64,000 nt of DNA from Pseudomonadota bacterium (GCA_963205115.1 CAUJHV010000029.1:124001-188000); one strand, 5' to 3'. Positions 21,520-31,939 are shown, counted from the stretch's first letter. The notes: generated by a model from the sequence alone, not told the origin. Numbers and translations are program-made.

Positions 21520-22393
21520 CCCTTCACCCGTGCCGCGCCTGGGCATCCTCGGCGGCAGCGGCCTGTACGACCTGGACGGCCTGACCGACACGCGCTGGGT
21601 GCACGTGGACACGCCCTGGGGCGCGCCCTCGGACGAGATCCTGCTGGGCCGCCTGGGCACGGCCGAGCTGGCCTTTCTGCCACGCCACGGCCGCGGCCAC
21701 CGCATCCCGCCCTCGGACGTGAACTACCGCGCCAATGTCGCCGCGCTGAAGTCCCTGGGCGTGACCGACATCCTCTCGCTCAGCGCCGTCGGCGGCCTGC
21801 GGGCCGATCTGCCGCCGGGCAGCTTCGTCGTCGTTGACCAGTTCATCGACCGCACCACGCAGCGTGCGCGCAGCTTCTTCGGCACCGGCCTGGTGGCGCA
21901 CGTCTCGATGGCCCACCCCGTGTGCGCGCGGCTGGGCGACCACGTCGCGCAGGCGCTGGGCGGCGGCAGCGCGCCCTGGGTTCGCGGCGGCACCTACCTG
22001 GCGATGGAAGGCCCGCAGTTCAGCACCTTTGCGGAGAGCCAGCTCTACCGCAGCTGGAACTGCAGCGTCATCGGCATGACCAACTGGCCCGAGGCCGCAC
22101 TCGCGCGTGAAGCCGAGATCTGCTACTGCTCGGTGGCCATGGTTACCGATTTCGACTGCTGGCACCCTGAACACGACGCCGTCACGGTGGACACCATCAT
22201 CCGCGTGCTGCTGGGCAATGCCGAACGCGCACGCGGCCTGGTCTCGACACTGGCCGGCGCCATCACCGGCGACGCCCAAGGCGCGGCCTGCGGCTGTCGC
22301 CGCGCGCTGGACGCCGCCTTGATCACGGCACCCGCCGTGCGCGACCCGCTGGTCGTGCAGCGGCTGAAATTCATCGCTGCGCGCGTGCTTTGA
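21506..22393 (+). CDS. mtnP: S-methyl-5'-thioadenosine phosphorylase
   Basis: Phosphorolyses 5'-methylthioadenosine (and often 5'-deoxyadenosine) to adenine and the ribose-1-phosphate derivative. The 295-aa product shows the phosphorylase family's opening [15 protein letters not shown], the phosphate-site [31 protein letters not shown] and the substrate-site [20 protein letters not shown] with Met/Asn/Asp residues typical of MTAP. Start is GTG behind AAGGAGCCTTGC, inside the end of glgA. It is followed by mtnA and an aldolase, which together form a salvage route. Confidence 0.92.
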   Translation: MNPADPSPVPRLGILGGSGLYDLDGLTDTRWVHVDTPWGAPSDEILLGRLGTAELAFLPRHGRGHRIPPSDVNYRANVAALKSLGVTDILSLSAVGGLRADLPPGSFVVVDQFIDRTTQRARSFFGTGLVAHVSMAHPVCARLGDHVAQALGGGSAPWVRGGTYLAMEGPQFSTFAESQLYRSWNCSVIGMTNWPEAALAREAEICYCSVAMVTDFDCWHPEHDAVTVDTIIRVLLGNAERARGLVSTLAGAITGDAQGAACGCRRALDAALITAPAVRDPLVVQRLKFIAARVL

Positions 22394-22433
22394 GCCGCCG
22401 CGAACGCGCACCCCACCACAGGACCGACTTCTC

Positions 22434-23515
<1,082 letters not shown>

Positions 23516-23519
<4 letters not shown>

Positions 23520-24211
23520 CCGGCCTGCGACGCCGCCGGGTGGACCGGCCCGACCTCGAGGCGCGCGAAGCTTTGTTGCGCGAAATGGCGGCACTCGACG
23601 CGCAGGGCCTGAACCGCGGCAGCGCCGGCAACGGCAGCGTGCGCGCCACGGAAGGCGGCTTCTGGATCACGCCCACTGGCGTGGGCGCGGCGGGTCTGAC
23701 GCTGGAGAACCTGGTCTGGGTGGACGGCAACGGGCGTGCCCATGGCGACTGGCAGCCGTCCAGCGAATGGCATTTCCACCGCGCGGTCTATGCCACGCGG
23801 TCCGATCTGCATGCCGTGCTGCACGCCCATGCCCCGCACGCCACCGCGCTGGCCTGTCTGCGCCGTGGCCTGCCGGCCTTTCACTACATGGTGGCCGTGG
23901 CCGGCGGCGACGATGTGCCGTGCACGCCCTACCACCTGTTCGGCACCGAGGCGCTGAGCGCCGCCGTGGCGCAGGCCTTCGCGCAGCGCCTGGCCTGTCT
24001 GATGGCCAACCATGGCCTGGTGGCGGGCGGCCGCGACATGGCCCATGCCACGCGCGTGCTGCTGGAGGTGGAGTCGCTGTGCGGCATCTACCTGCAGGCG
24101 CTGTCGGTGGGCGAACCGGTCTGCCTGACACGCGCGGAAATGGCCGCCGTGATCGACAAGTTCAAGAGCTACGGCCAGCCGCAGGCGCGGCGCGAGCGGC
24201 GTACGCGCTGA
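23516..24211 (+). CDS. Class II aldolase, probable 5-(methylthio/deoxy)ribulose-1-phosphate aldolase
   Basis: A 231-aa FucA/AraD-fold metal aldolase. Visible are the phosphate-binding RGSAGNGSVR near residue 31, PSSEWHFHRAVY with the catalytic Glu, and the zinc-binding HAHAPHATAL. After mtnP and mtnA it would cleave the ribulose-1-phosphate product into dihydroxyacetone phosphate and (methylthio)acetaldehyde, as Ald2 does in the bacterial DHAP shunt. The alternative is MtnB dehydratase of the classical methionine salvage pathway, which has the same fold; no mtnC, mtnD or mtnK is near. Start is GTG at 23516, overlapping the mtnA stop; the track's longer frame is within mtnA. Confidence 0.78.
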
Positions 24212-24282
24212 GCGACCCGGCCATCTGCAGCGCGCGCCGCGGGCCTGATTCCCCGGCGCACGCGCGACAGCCAGTCACGGCG

Positions 24283-24741
24283 TCAGGCCGCGACCTTGAT
24301 TTCCTCGGGCTCCAGCGAGGTCAGCAGGTACTCGGCCGGCTTGCCGTGGCGCACCACGACATAGCCCATGCGGGTTTCGCCCGGCGCCCACGGCCAGGGC
24401 TTCCAGAAGGCCGAGAAGGTCCAGATCTGGTCGCGCTTGTGGACCCCCTGGCGCAATTCGACCCATTGCGGGTGCAGATGGCCGAAGGGCAACTGGGGCG
24501 CAGCGCCCAGCGGGTCCTTCACCATTTCCTGTTTCTCGATCTCGGCCACGCTCATGCGGCGCAGCAGGTGCTTGCGCCGCACGACGAAGCGCGGCTCCAT
24601 CAGCGGCTCGGTTTCGATCTCGTCGTCGCCATGGTGCGCGGGCTTGCGCCACTCGCGCCACGCATGGACCACGAACGCCAGCGCCAGCAGGACACCCAGG
24701 CCCAACAGGCCCAGGGCGGCCGACAGCAGCTGACCCGTCAT
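24283..24741 (-). CDS. Membrane-anchored protein of unknown function
   Basis: A 152-aa protein not recognised. A single membrane segment, LLSAALGLLGLGVLLALAFV, lies at residues 5-24, followed by a basic stretch and a soluble domain rich in Trp and Pro (TFSAFWKPWPWAPGETRMGY), presumably cytoplasmic. Its ATG overlaps the stop of the upstream unknown gene (ATGA), so the two are likely made together. The C-terminus SLEPEEIKVAA is acidic. No catalytic motif stands out. Confidence 0.7.
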   Translation of the reverse strand: MTGQLLSAALGLLGLGVLLALAFVVHAWREWRKPAHHGDDEIETEPLMEPRFVVRRKHLLRRMSVAEIEKQEMVKDPLGAAPQLPFGHLHPQWVELRQGVHKRDQIWTFSAFWKPWPWAPGETRMGYVVVRHGKPAEYLLTSLEPEEIKVAA

Positions 24742-25238
24742 CGGGCAGCGCCGGCCAGATCGCGCACATCGCTGGGGTGCGGACCGGTCTGCGCCGGCTT
24801 GTTCCAGGGCGAGTGCAGGGTCGGGATGTGCCCGTTGATGCGCAGCTTGCGGGCCACCATCTTGCCGCGCTGCACGGTCAGCAGCAGGTCGCGTTCGAAG
24901 GGCGTGTCGTAGCCGTCGTGGATGAGCTTCAGCGGACGCCCCTGCGGCAGACGCAGCAGGCCGGTGAACCAATGGGCGAAGACACGTTCGCCGTAGCCCG
25001 GGAAGAGGCTGGCGATGGTTGCGGGCCGGCCATCGACCAGGCGGCCGCGCAGGCCGATGAGGTACAGGCGCTTGCCGGTGATCTCCCACTGGCCGAGGTA
25101 ACCGCGCCACAGCGAGGTACTGATGGTCTTGAACCCTGGATCCTGACCCGACAGCGCAAGAAAGGCGTCCAGCGGGTTGGTGCACATGACGTGCGTCTCG
25201 CCGTCGTAGCGCAGCGTCTCCGGAATCTGGGCCGCCAT
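24738..25238 (-). CDS. Conserved-looking protein of unknown function
   Basis: A 166-aa soluble protein not recognised. No signal peptide or membrane segment is visible. Distinct blocks are DAFLALSGQDPGFKTISTSL, WRGYLGQWEITGKRLYLIGL and VFAHWFTGLLRLPQGRPLKL, a beta-rich aromatic pattern suggesting a small binding fold. The ATG at 25238 is chosen for its AGGAG, 12 bases away; a longer start in the track lacks support. It is coupled to a membrane-anchored partner downstream and is divergent from a 487-bp gene-free stretch. Confidence 0.68.
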   Translation of the reverse strand: MAAQIPETLRYDGETHVMCTNPLDAFLALSGQDPGFKTISTSLWRGYLGQWEITGKRLYLIGLRGRLVDGRPATIASLFPGYGERVFAHWFTGLLRLPQGRPLKLIHDGYDTPFERDLLLTVQRGKMVARKLRINGHIPTLHSPWNKPAQTGPHPSDVRDLAGAAR

Positions 25239-25725
25239 GGGGAACGTCACTCCTGTCTGTGGTTTTTCTGGTACGCGATGACAGCGCTTGGGACCAGTCT
25301 CACACCGCCTGATGCGTGCACAAATCCCCAATCCGCCAGTCCCTCACCCCTACCGTGGCTCCTGACTGCGGAACCCGAACGGTAACCGAAAGTAGACGAG
25401 ACACCGTTTCCGGTGGGATCCCTGCAACTCGGGGGGTGTATGTTCAACGCGTCACGGGTATGGAAATCCCACGTGACAAGTCTCACGCTTTTCGGGTGGA
25501 TCCGGCAAGCTGGTGGCGTCCGTCTCCTGCGCTGCATCCAGCGCACGGCAGGTGACGACGCCGGCAACGTGGCCCGTGCCCACCAGACGGAACCGCCTGC
25601 GGTTCGGCCGGGTCGCCCCCGTGGTGTGGGGCCGGCGGCACGCGTAGGCTGCCGGCTGTGGCCCGGGACGAGACCTGCCCGGGCGGAATCGGCGCACGCC
25701 AGACCCAACTACAGGAGCCCCACCG
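25239..25725. other. 487-bp gene-free stretch with two strong hairpins
   Basis: Between divergent genes, no coding frame here has homologous-looking content or a good ribosome site. Two inverted repeats are clear: GTCACGGG / CCC-A-CGTGAC at 25451-25477 (eight pairs, one bulge) and GAACCGC-CT-GCGGTTC at 25590-25605 (seven pairs, two-base loop, too tight unless the stem frays). A ribosome site ACAGGAGCC precedes the downstream start. It could hold a leader RNA or operators; nothing known is recognised. Confidence 0.5.
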
Positions 25726-27072
25726 ATGTCCCTGCACCAGCAACTGCTCGCACGCCAGGCGCAGAACCGACCCATTCGCGTGGCCCTGATTGGCGCGGGC
25801 AAATTCGGCTCGATGTACCTGGCGCAAGTGCCGCGCACTCCCGGCATGCACCTGGTGGGCATCGCCGACCTGTCGCCGGACAACGCCCGGCGCAACCTCG
25901 CCCGCGTAGGCTGGGCGCCCGAACGCAGCTCCGCCACCTCGCTCGACCAGGCCCTGCGCGACGGCAGCACGCACATTGGCGAGGACTGGCGGGCGCTGGT
26001 GCGCCACCCGGCCATCGACATCGTCGTCGAATGCACCGGCCACCCGATCGCCGCGGTCGACCATTGCCTGGCGGCGTTTGCCGCGGGCAAATCGGTGGTC
26101 AACGTGACGGTCGAAGCCGACGCCATGTGCGGCCCGATGCTGGCCGTGCGCGCCCAGGCCGCCGGCGTGGTCTATTCGCTGGCCTTCGGCGACCAGCCGG
26201 CGCTGATCTGCGACCTGGTCGACTGGGCCCGCACCTGCGGATTCCCGGTGGTGGCGGCCGGACGCGGGCACAAGTGGCTGCCGCACTTTGCGCAGTCGAC
26301 GCCGGAAACCGTCTGGGGCTACTACGGTCTGACCCCGGAACAGGCCGCGCGGGGCGGCCTCAACCCGAAGATGTTCAACAGCTTCCTCGACGGCAGCAAA
26401 CCGTCCATCGAAAGCACGGCGGTCGCCAATGCCACCGGCCTGGGCGTGCCGTCCGACGGCCTGCAGTACCCGCCGGCCAGCGTGGAGCACATCCCGCGCG
26501 TGACGCGCCCGCGCAGCGAAGGCGGCGTGCTCGAGCGCAAGGGCATGGTGGAGGTGATCTCCAGCCTCGAACCCGACGGCCGCCCGATCGGCTACGACAT
26601 CCGCATGGGCGTGTGGGTCACGGTGGAAGGCGAGACCGAATACATCCGCAACTGCTTCGAGGAATACAACGCGCAGACCGACCCCAGCGGCCGCTACTTC
26701 ACGCTCTACAAGCGCTGGCACCTGATCGGCCTGGAGGTGGGTTATTCGGTGGCCAGCCTGGCCTTGCGCGGCGAGGCCACGGGCGTGGCGCTCGGCTGGC
26801 AGGCCGATTGCGTGGCCACGGCCAAGCGCGATCTGCACGAGGGCGAGGTGCTGGACGGCGAGGGCGGCTACACCGTCTGGGGCAAGCTGCTGCCGGCGTC
26901 GACCTCGCTGCGGTTGGGTGGGCTGCCGCTGGGCCTGGCGCACGGCATCCGCATGCGCCGCGCCGTGCCGCGGGGGCAGTCGCTGACCTGGGCCGACGTC
27001 GTCGCCGACGAATCGAGCGCGGCCTGGATGTTGCGCCGCGAGATGGAGCGCACGCTGGCAGCTGGCGGCTGA
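25726..27072 (+). CDS. Homoserine-dehydrogenase-like NAD(P)-binding oxidoreductase with SAF domain
   Basis: A 448-aa protein with an N-terminal Rossmann fold (IRVALIGAGKFGSMYL near residue 18, then DIVVECTGHP) and a long alpha/beta dimerisation part, ending in a region like a SAF (antifreeze/FlgA-like) domain (AVPRGQSLTWADV). Relatives are annotated only as 'NAD(P)H-dependent oxidoreductase' or homoserine-dehydrogenase-like; some act in sugar-acid or apionate catabolism. No dedicated neighbour reveals the substrate. The long upstream gap suggests its own regulated promoter. Start ATG follows CAGGAGCCCCACCG. Confidence 0.72.
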   Translation: MSLHQQLLARQAQNRPIRVALIGAGKFGSMYLAQVPRTPGMHLVGIADLSPDNARRNLARVGWAPERSSATSLDQALRDGSTHIGEDWRALVRHPAIDIVVECTGHPIAAVDHCLAAFAAGKSVVNVTVEADAMCGPMLAVRAQAAGVVYSLAFGDQPALICDLVDWARTCGFPVVAAGRGHKWLPHFAQSTPETVWGYYGLTPEQAARGGLNPKMFNSFLDGSKPSIESTAVANATGLGVPSDGLQYPPASVEHIPRVTRPRSEGGVLERKGMVEVISSLEPDGRPIGYDIRMGVWVTVEGETEYIRNCFEEYNAQTDPSGRYFTLYKRWHLIGLEVGYSVASLALRGEATGVALGWQADCVATAKRDLHEGEVLDGEGGYTVWGKLLPASTSLRLGGLPLGLAHGIRMRRAVPRGQSLTWADVVADESSAAWMLRREMERTLAAGG

Positions 27073-27193
27073 GCTTCGAGGCCGGTACCTGGCGGCGCAC
27101 AGGCGCCGGACCCGCCAGCCCGCGCGGGCCGGTGCATGTCTGCATCGGCTGCCTGCCTCGCCTGACCCGGCGGCGGATGACGCCAAGTCCGGC

Positions 27194-28198
27194 TCAATCC
27201 CCCTCGGCCGCCGCGCCGTCCACTTCCTGCGTACGCAGCGCGTCGATCTCCGTCTGGCGCGAGCCGGCACGGCGGTAGAACGCATCCAGCGTGGCGCCGC
27301 CCGTGAGCTGCCAGCCGGGTGGCCGCACGACCGTCATGAAGCCGGTGGGCGTGAGCTGGCGGTGGTTCTGCCAGGTTTCCAAGGTGCTCAAGCCCAGCGA
27401 CAGCACCAGCAGCCCGCCCACGACGGCCCAGGCACGGCGCGAGGGCCGGCCAAAGGCGATGCTGACATGGCCCAGCAGCGCAATCGCAGCAGCCACCGCC
27501 CATATCGGCCGCTGCCAGGTGACCAGGGGCGGCCAATCGAGGGCGTAGGCCAGCGTGGCCAGCGGCCAGGGCAGGATCACCGCCGCCAGCAGCACGGTGC
27601 AGGCCCAGCCGAAGTGCCGCCCGAATTGCGACGGTGCGTGGAAGATGCGCGTGAGCAGTCCCCACAGACCGGCCCACACGGCCAGCGCCAACACGCCCGT
27701 CACGAGGCTGGACACGGCGCTGAGCGGCTTGAACTCGTCGAACGCGTTGAACCACATGTCCGCGGCCACGGCACCAAAGGCCAGCACGGCCATCAGGGGC
27801 ACCAGCCAGGCCGGTTCGTGGTGTCGCGATTGCAGCGGCAGTTCGGCCGCCACGGCCTCGTTGGCGTCGCACAGGCGCCAGCGTGTGCGGCCGGTCTCGA
27901 TCCACTCGCCAGGCGTCAGTGCGAAGCTGCCGGCGGGCGCGCGGGCGCCCTGGCGTGCATCGCGCGAGGGCAGGCGGCACACGCCGTTGTGTGTGCCCAG
28001 ATCCGTGAGCGTGAGGGCGCCGCTGGCGGCATCGCGGTCCAGCCGCACGTGCGCGGGTGCGACATGCGGATCGTCCAGGATGATGTCGCAGCCGTAGCCG
28101 CGTCCCAGCGTCACGGGCCAGCTGCGCAGACGCACGCGCTGGACCACACGCTGCTGGCGGTCCAGCACCTCGAGGACATGGCCGATGGCGGCGGTCAT
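27194..28198 (-). CDS. FHA-domain membrane protein
   Basis: A 334-aa protein: an N-terminal forkhead-associated domain (about residues 10-110; TLGRGYGCDIILDDPHVAPAHV and LTDLGTHNGV carry the phosphopeptide-site residues), followed by five or so membrane segments (WLVPLMAVLAFGAVAADMWF onward) and a soluble tail. FHA domains bind phosphothreonine. Its ATG overlaps the stop of the exported protease gene upstream (ATGA), so the two proteins are probably produced together and may act across the inner membrane. No Ser/Thr kinase gene lies nearby. Confidence 0.82.
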   Translation of the reverse strand: MTAAIGHVLEVLDRQQRVVQRVRLRSWPVTLGRGYGCDIILDDPHVAPAHVRLDRDAASGALTLTDLGTHNGVCRLPSRDARQGARAPAGSFALTPGEWIETGRTRWRLCDANEAVAAELPLQSRHHEPAWLVPLMAVLAFGAVAADMWFNAFDEFKPLSAVSSLVTGVLALAVWAGLWGLLTRIFHAPSQFGRHFGWACTVLLAAVILPWPLATLAYALDWPPLVTWQRPIWAVAAAIALLGHVSIAFGRPSRRAWAVVGGLLVLSLGLSTLETWQNHRQLTPTGFMTVVRPPGWQLTGGATLDAFYRRAGSRQTEIDALRTQEVDGAAAEGD

Positions 28199-29625
28199 TT
28201 GGCGGTGCTCCGGCCGATGGCCTCGACAAAGCGGTGCGACTCCTGCATCGCGCGCGCGTAGGCGACACCGTTGAGCTGCAGCACGCTTTCCAGCCCGGAC
28301 TGCGCGCTGTCGAGCGTCACGACGACGGTGGACACGTCGTACAGGCCCTCGAGCTTGCGGTAGGCGCGGGCGCAGACCACCACGCGCAGCGGCAGGTGGG
28401 TGTTGCGCACGAAGTCTTCCGTGCAGCGGGAGGCCGTGCGGTCACGCGTCTGGCCGGCGACGTGGTAACCCTCGTTGGACATGCTCTGGCTGCGCATGGC
28501 CGACAACCGCAGCGCGCCCAGGCGGTCGGAGGTGACCACCTCGTGCTGCGTGCTCACGCTGCCCACCTGCAGCGAGCTCTTGATGTAGCGCGCGCTGTCC
28601 AGCGAACAGCGCGCCGTCTCCAACCGGTAGCTGCGCTTGTCGGCATTCGAGACGTCGCCCCAGCAGCGGGCCAGGGTGTCCGGGATCACCGGCACGCGGT
28701 AGGGCCCCAGCGGCTGCGTGCGCCAGTTGCCGGTCTGCATGCGGTCCAGCATCAGGTTCTGGTGGGCCATCAATTGCGCGAGCATCTCGGCGCGCAGGTC
28801 GGCATTTGTCACCGGCTTGCCGGTCGCGGCCCGCACCTGCGCACGCGCCAGCAAGGTCTTCACGAAGCGCACAGGCACCTGGAAGTTGGTCAGCTCGGCG
28901 CTGCGGCCGTAACCGGCCACGTTCACGCCGACCACGCGGCCTTCGTCGTCCAGCGCCGGGCCACCGGACACACCGGGGTTCATGGCGCCGGTGAACAGCA
29001 GGTGCGGGTACAGCGAGCGTTCGGGCAGCCCGTTGTAGGTGCCTTCCGAAATGGCGAAGCCCAGGTCCAGCGGATTGCCCAGCGACAGCACCTTGTCGCC
29101 CTGGCGCAGCGAGTCGTCGGGCGCCAGGGTCATCACGGGCCACGGTGTCTGCCGCTGCGCGGCACCCACCTGCACGACGGCGAGGTCGTGCTGCACGTCG
29201 ATGGCCAGGATCTGCAGCGGCCCGCGCACGCCGTCGGTCCGCACGAACTCGGCGCGGTAGCGGTCGGGCTCCTGCACGAGCTGCGAGATGACGTGGTAGT
29301 TGGTGACCAGCAGGCCGTCGGGCGAGACGCTGAAGGCCGAACCGGCCGACGCCTGGCTTTCCGAGCCCGCGACGATGACCCGCACCTGCACGAGCTTGTC
29401 GCGGTGCTGGTCGTAGATGCGGCGGGCCAGCGACGAAGGCGGCGCCGGCAGGGGCTGGGCGGGCGCTGCTTCCGGCGCGGAGGCGACGGGCGCGGCACGC
29501 GGCAGCACACCCGGCAGGTTGCCCGGCACGGTCCCCACGGGCTGTGCCGCGGCTGCACCACAGGTCAGTCCAATGGCGAGCAGCCGCCCGATCCCCCTGA
29601 AGCCACGGCGGGCGTGTGTTCTCAT
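28195..29625 (-). CDS. Exported trypsin-like serine protease (S1 family, DegP-like protease domain)
   Basis: A 476-aa protein with an N-terminal signal (LLAIGLTCGAAAAQ) and a Pro/Ala-rich linker, then a chymotrypsin-fold domain at about 70-270. The triad is intact: His in VTNYHVIS, Asp in DVQHDLAVVQV and Ser in NPGVSGGPALDDEGRVVG. No PDZ domain follows; the C-terminal 200 residues are not recognised. It is expected in the periplasm. It is coupled to the FHA membrane protein gene downstream, suggesting a transmembrane signalling or quality-control pair. Confidence 0.83.
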   Translation of the reverse strand: MRTHARRGFRGIGRLLAIGLTCGAAAAQPVGTVPGNLPGVLPRAAPVASAPEAAPAQPLPAPPSSLARRIYDQHRDKLVQVRVIVAGSESQASAGSAFSVSPDGLLVTNYHVISQLVQEPDRYRAEFVRTDGVRGPLQILAIDVQHDLAVVQVGAAQRQTPWPVMTLAPDDSLRQGDKVLSLGNPLDLGFAISEGTYNGLPERSLYPHLLFTGAMNPGVSGGPALDDEGRVVGVNVAGYGRSAELTNFQVPVRFVKTLLARAQVRAATGKPVTNADLRAEMLAQLMAHQNLMLDRMQTGNWRTQPLGPYRVPVIPDTLARCWGDVSNADKRSYRLETARCSLDSARYIKSSLQVGSVSTQHEVVTSDRLGALRLSAMRSQSMSNEGYHVAGQTRDRTASRCTEDFVRNTHLPLRVVVCARAYRKLEGLYDVSTVVVTLDSAQSGLESVLQLNGVAYARAMQESHRFVEAIGRSTAK

Positions 29626-29647
29626 GGTTACATTGTGCGCGAGCGCG

Positions 29648-30577
29648 TCAATTTGCGCTGGTGCCGCTATTTGCAGCCTTTCGCGAGGGCCAGGTGGCCA
29701 GCAGCAGCCCCAGAACGGCCAGGCCCAACGCCGCCACGTGCGCCGCGCCGAAGGTCTCGCCCAGGAAAAGCACGCCCACCAGTGCGGCGCTGACGGGCAG
29801 CATCACGGTGAAGACACCGGCTCGCGGCGCCGGCACGTGGCGCAGGCCGCGCATCCACAGCCACACCGTGACCATGCTGGCGGCCAGCGCGTAGAAGACC
29901 AGCAGGACCCAGGTGGGCGCCGTGATGGCAGCGAAGTCGAATTGCCAGGCCTGCCACGCACCAAAGGGTGTGACCAGCGCCAGGCCCCACAGGTTGATCA
30001 GCGCACTGATGCGCCGCGGCGACACCTGCGCCGCCAGCCGCTTGCCGATGACCACATAACTGGCCTCGCAGATCACCGCGCCCAGCAGCAGTACATAGCC
30101 CCACCAGGGCGCGGCGGCGACCGGGACGCCGCTGGCGGATGCCGGCGCGCGGGCCATCGCGAGCAGCGCGATGCCCAGGGCCGCGCAGGCGATGGCCGCC
30201 CACACACGCCCGCCGATGCGCTCGCGCAGGAAGGCCCAGGACAGCAGCGCCACGGCCGCCGGAATCGCGGCCATCACGACACCCGCGGCCAGCGCCGAAG
30301 TGGCCGCCACGCCGAACAGCATGCAGATGCTGAAGAGGAAATTGCCGAGAAAGCTCTCCCAGAACAGCAGCACCCGGTCGTGGGGCGACAGCGGCGTCTC
30401 GCCGGCGACCCGGTGCACCCAGTGCGCCATCGCCACCGCGGCGATGCCAAATCGCAGCCAGGCCAGCAGGAACACCGGGAAGGCCGCGACGAGCAGCTTG
30501 GACAGGCCCACGTAGCTGCCCACCAGCGCCATGCTGGCAGCCAGGCTCAGATAAGCCGCGATCGGCGGGCGGTGCAT
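29648..30577 (-). CDS. EamA/DMT-superfamily transporter
   Basis: A 309-aa inner-membrane protein with two EamA halves and about ten membrane segments (first AYLSLAASMALVGSYVGLS; second half begins YVLLLGAVICEASYVVIGK). Members export amino acids, metabolites or polyamine-like compounds. It is the last gene of the polyamine block, 33 bp after the glutamine-synthetase-like gene, so it may export an excess intermediate. Start ATG at 30577 is the only one giving a complete first segment. Confidence 0.85.
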   Translation of the reverse strand: MHRPPIAAYLSLAASMALVGSYVGLSKLLVAAFPVFLLAWLRFGIAAVAMAHWVHRVAGETPLSPHDRVLLFWESFLGNFLFSICMLFGVAATSALAAGVVMAAIPAAVALLSWAFLRERIGGRVWAAIACAALGIALLAMARAPASASGVPVAAAPWWGYVLLLGAVICEASYVVIGKRLAAQVSPRRISALINLWGLALVTPFGAWQAWQFDFAAITAPTWVLLVFYALAASMVTVWLWMRGLRHVPAPRAGVFTVMLPVSAALVGVLFLGETFGAAHVAALGLAVLGLLLATWPSRKAANSGTSAN

Positions 30578-30610
30578 GCGGTGCGGAATCGGCTTGGCGC
30601 GTGAGGGGGA

Positions 30611-31939
30611 TCAGAACGCCGCAGCGTAGCGGTCCAACTCCCAGGCGCTCACGTGGCGCGCATAGGTGGTCCACTCCTGGCGCTTGAGCTGCAGGAACTC
30701 GGCCCACAGCGACGGCCCCAGGGCCTGGCCGACCACGCGGTCGCTGGCCAGCGCGTCCAGCGCTTCCGACAGCGAGCCGGGCAGCACGCCGATGCCTTCG
30801 GCACGGATGCGCGCCAGCGGCCACTCGAACAAGTCCTCGGTGCGCGCGTGGCCCGGGTCCAGCCCGCGTTCGATGCCGTCCAGGCCCGCGGCGATCAGCG
30901 CGGCGGTGGCCAGGTACGGGTTGGCCGATGCATCCGGCAGGCGCCACTCGAAACGCCCGGGCAAGGTGCGCACCAGCGCCGTGCGGTTGTTGGGCCCATG
31001 GGCCACGTAGGCCGGCGCCCAGGTCGTGCCAGAGAGCGATTCACCCACCGTGAGCCGCTTGTAGGAGTTGACCGTCGGCGCGGCCAGCGCGCACAGCGCT
31101 GGCGCATGGGCCATCACACCGGCAATGAACTGCCGGCCCAGCAGGGAGAGGTTTTCCGGACCCGCGGCCGGGCCCGGATCGAACAGGCAGGTCGAGCCCG
31201 ACCAGAGCGACACGTGCATGTGCATGCCGCTGCCGGGCTGGTTGGCAAACGGCTTGGGCATCATCGAAAAGACCATGCCGCGCGCCTGCGCCAGCTCGTG
31301 CGCGGCCAGCTTGAACAGCATCAGGTGATCGGCGCTGTGCAGCGCCTCGTCGTACGCGAAGTTGACCTCGTACTGGCCGTGTGCGTCTTCGTGGTCCAGC
31401 TGCAGCACGTCCAGACCGGCGGCTTCCAGCGCCTGGTGCAGCTCGCGCAGGAAGCCGGTCTGGCGCGACAGCGATTTCAGGTCGTACGAGGGCCGGTCGA
31501 GCCGGTCCGCGTCGTCGGCTGGCAGCCAGCGGTCGCCCACGCGCTTGAGCAGGAAGAACTCTGGCTCGATACCGGTGCGCAGCGTCCAGCCGCGCTCGGC
31601 CAGGCGCGCGCAGGCGCGGCGCAGCACCTGGCGCGGGCAGGATTCGAAGGGTTCGCCGCCGACAAAACCGTCGCCGACGATGCGCGCCACGCCCGGCATC
31701 CAGGGCAGGCAACGGATGGTGGCGGCATCGCCGCGCGCGTAGTACTCCGAGCGCGGCCCCGTGCGCGACAGGCCCGTGCCCCAGATCGACGGCCCGGAAA
31801 AGCCCGCACCCATCTGCAGCACGTCGTCCAGGTGTGCCAGCGGCACGAGCTTGCCCTTGGCCGTGCCGTGCACGTCCGCAAACTGCACGAGCAGGCTGTG
31901 CACGCCTGCCTCGCGCAGGCCTTGCTCGAGCGTGGTCAC
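30611..31939 (-). CDS. Glutamine-synthetase-family ligase (GlnT-like)
   Basis: A 442-aa ATP-dependent ligase of the glutamine synthetase fold. The metal/glutamate site is visible in RTGIEPEFFLLK, the nucleotide and active-site strand in PGSGMHMHVSLW and the arginine segment in RFEWRLPDASANPYLATAA. It resembles GlnT-type enzymes that gamma-glutamylate amines more than housekeeping GlnA, lacking the adenylylation loop. The start is taken as GTG 31939 (VTTLEQGL), with GAGGACC nine bases away; the track's longer start runs into the intergenic repeat. It sits with gabT and puuC, so a polyamine or amine substrate is likely. Confidence 0.8.
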   Translation of the reverse strand: MTTLEQGLREAGVHSLLVQFADVHGTAKGKLVPLAHLDDVLQMGAGFSGPSIWGTGLSRTGPRSEYYARGDAATIRCLPWMPGVARIVGDGFVGGEPFESCPRQVLRRACARLAERGWTLRTGIEPEFFLLKRVGDRWLPADDADRLDRPSYDLKSLSRQTGFLRELHQALEAAGLDVLQLDHEDAHGQYEVNFAYDEALHSADHLMLFKLAAHELAQARGMVFSMMPKPFANQPGSGMHMHVSLWSGSTCLFDPGPAAGPENLSLLGRQFIAGVMAHAPALCALAAPTVNSYKRLTVGESLSGTTWAPAYVAHGPNNRTALVRTLPGRFEWRLPDASANPYLATAALIAAGLDGIERGLDPGHARTEDLFEWPLARIRAEGIGVLPGSLSEALDALASDRVVGQALGPSLWAEFLQLKRQEWTTYARHVSAWELDRYAAAF

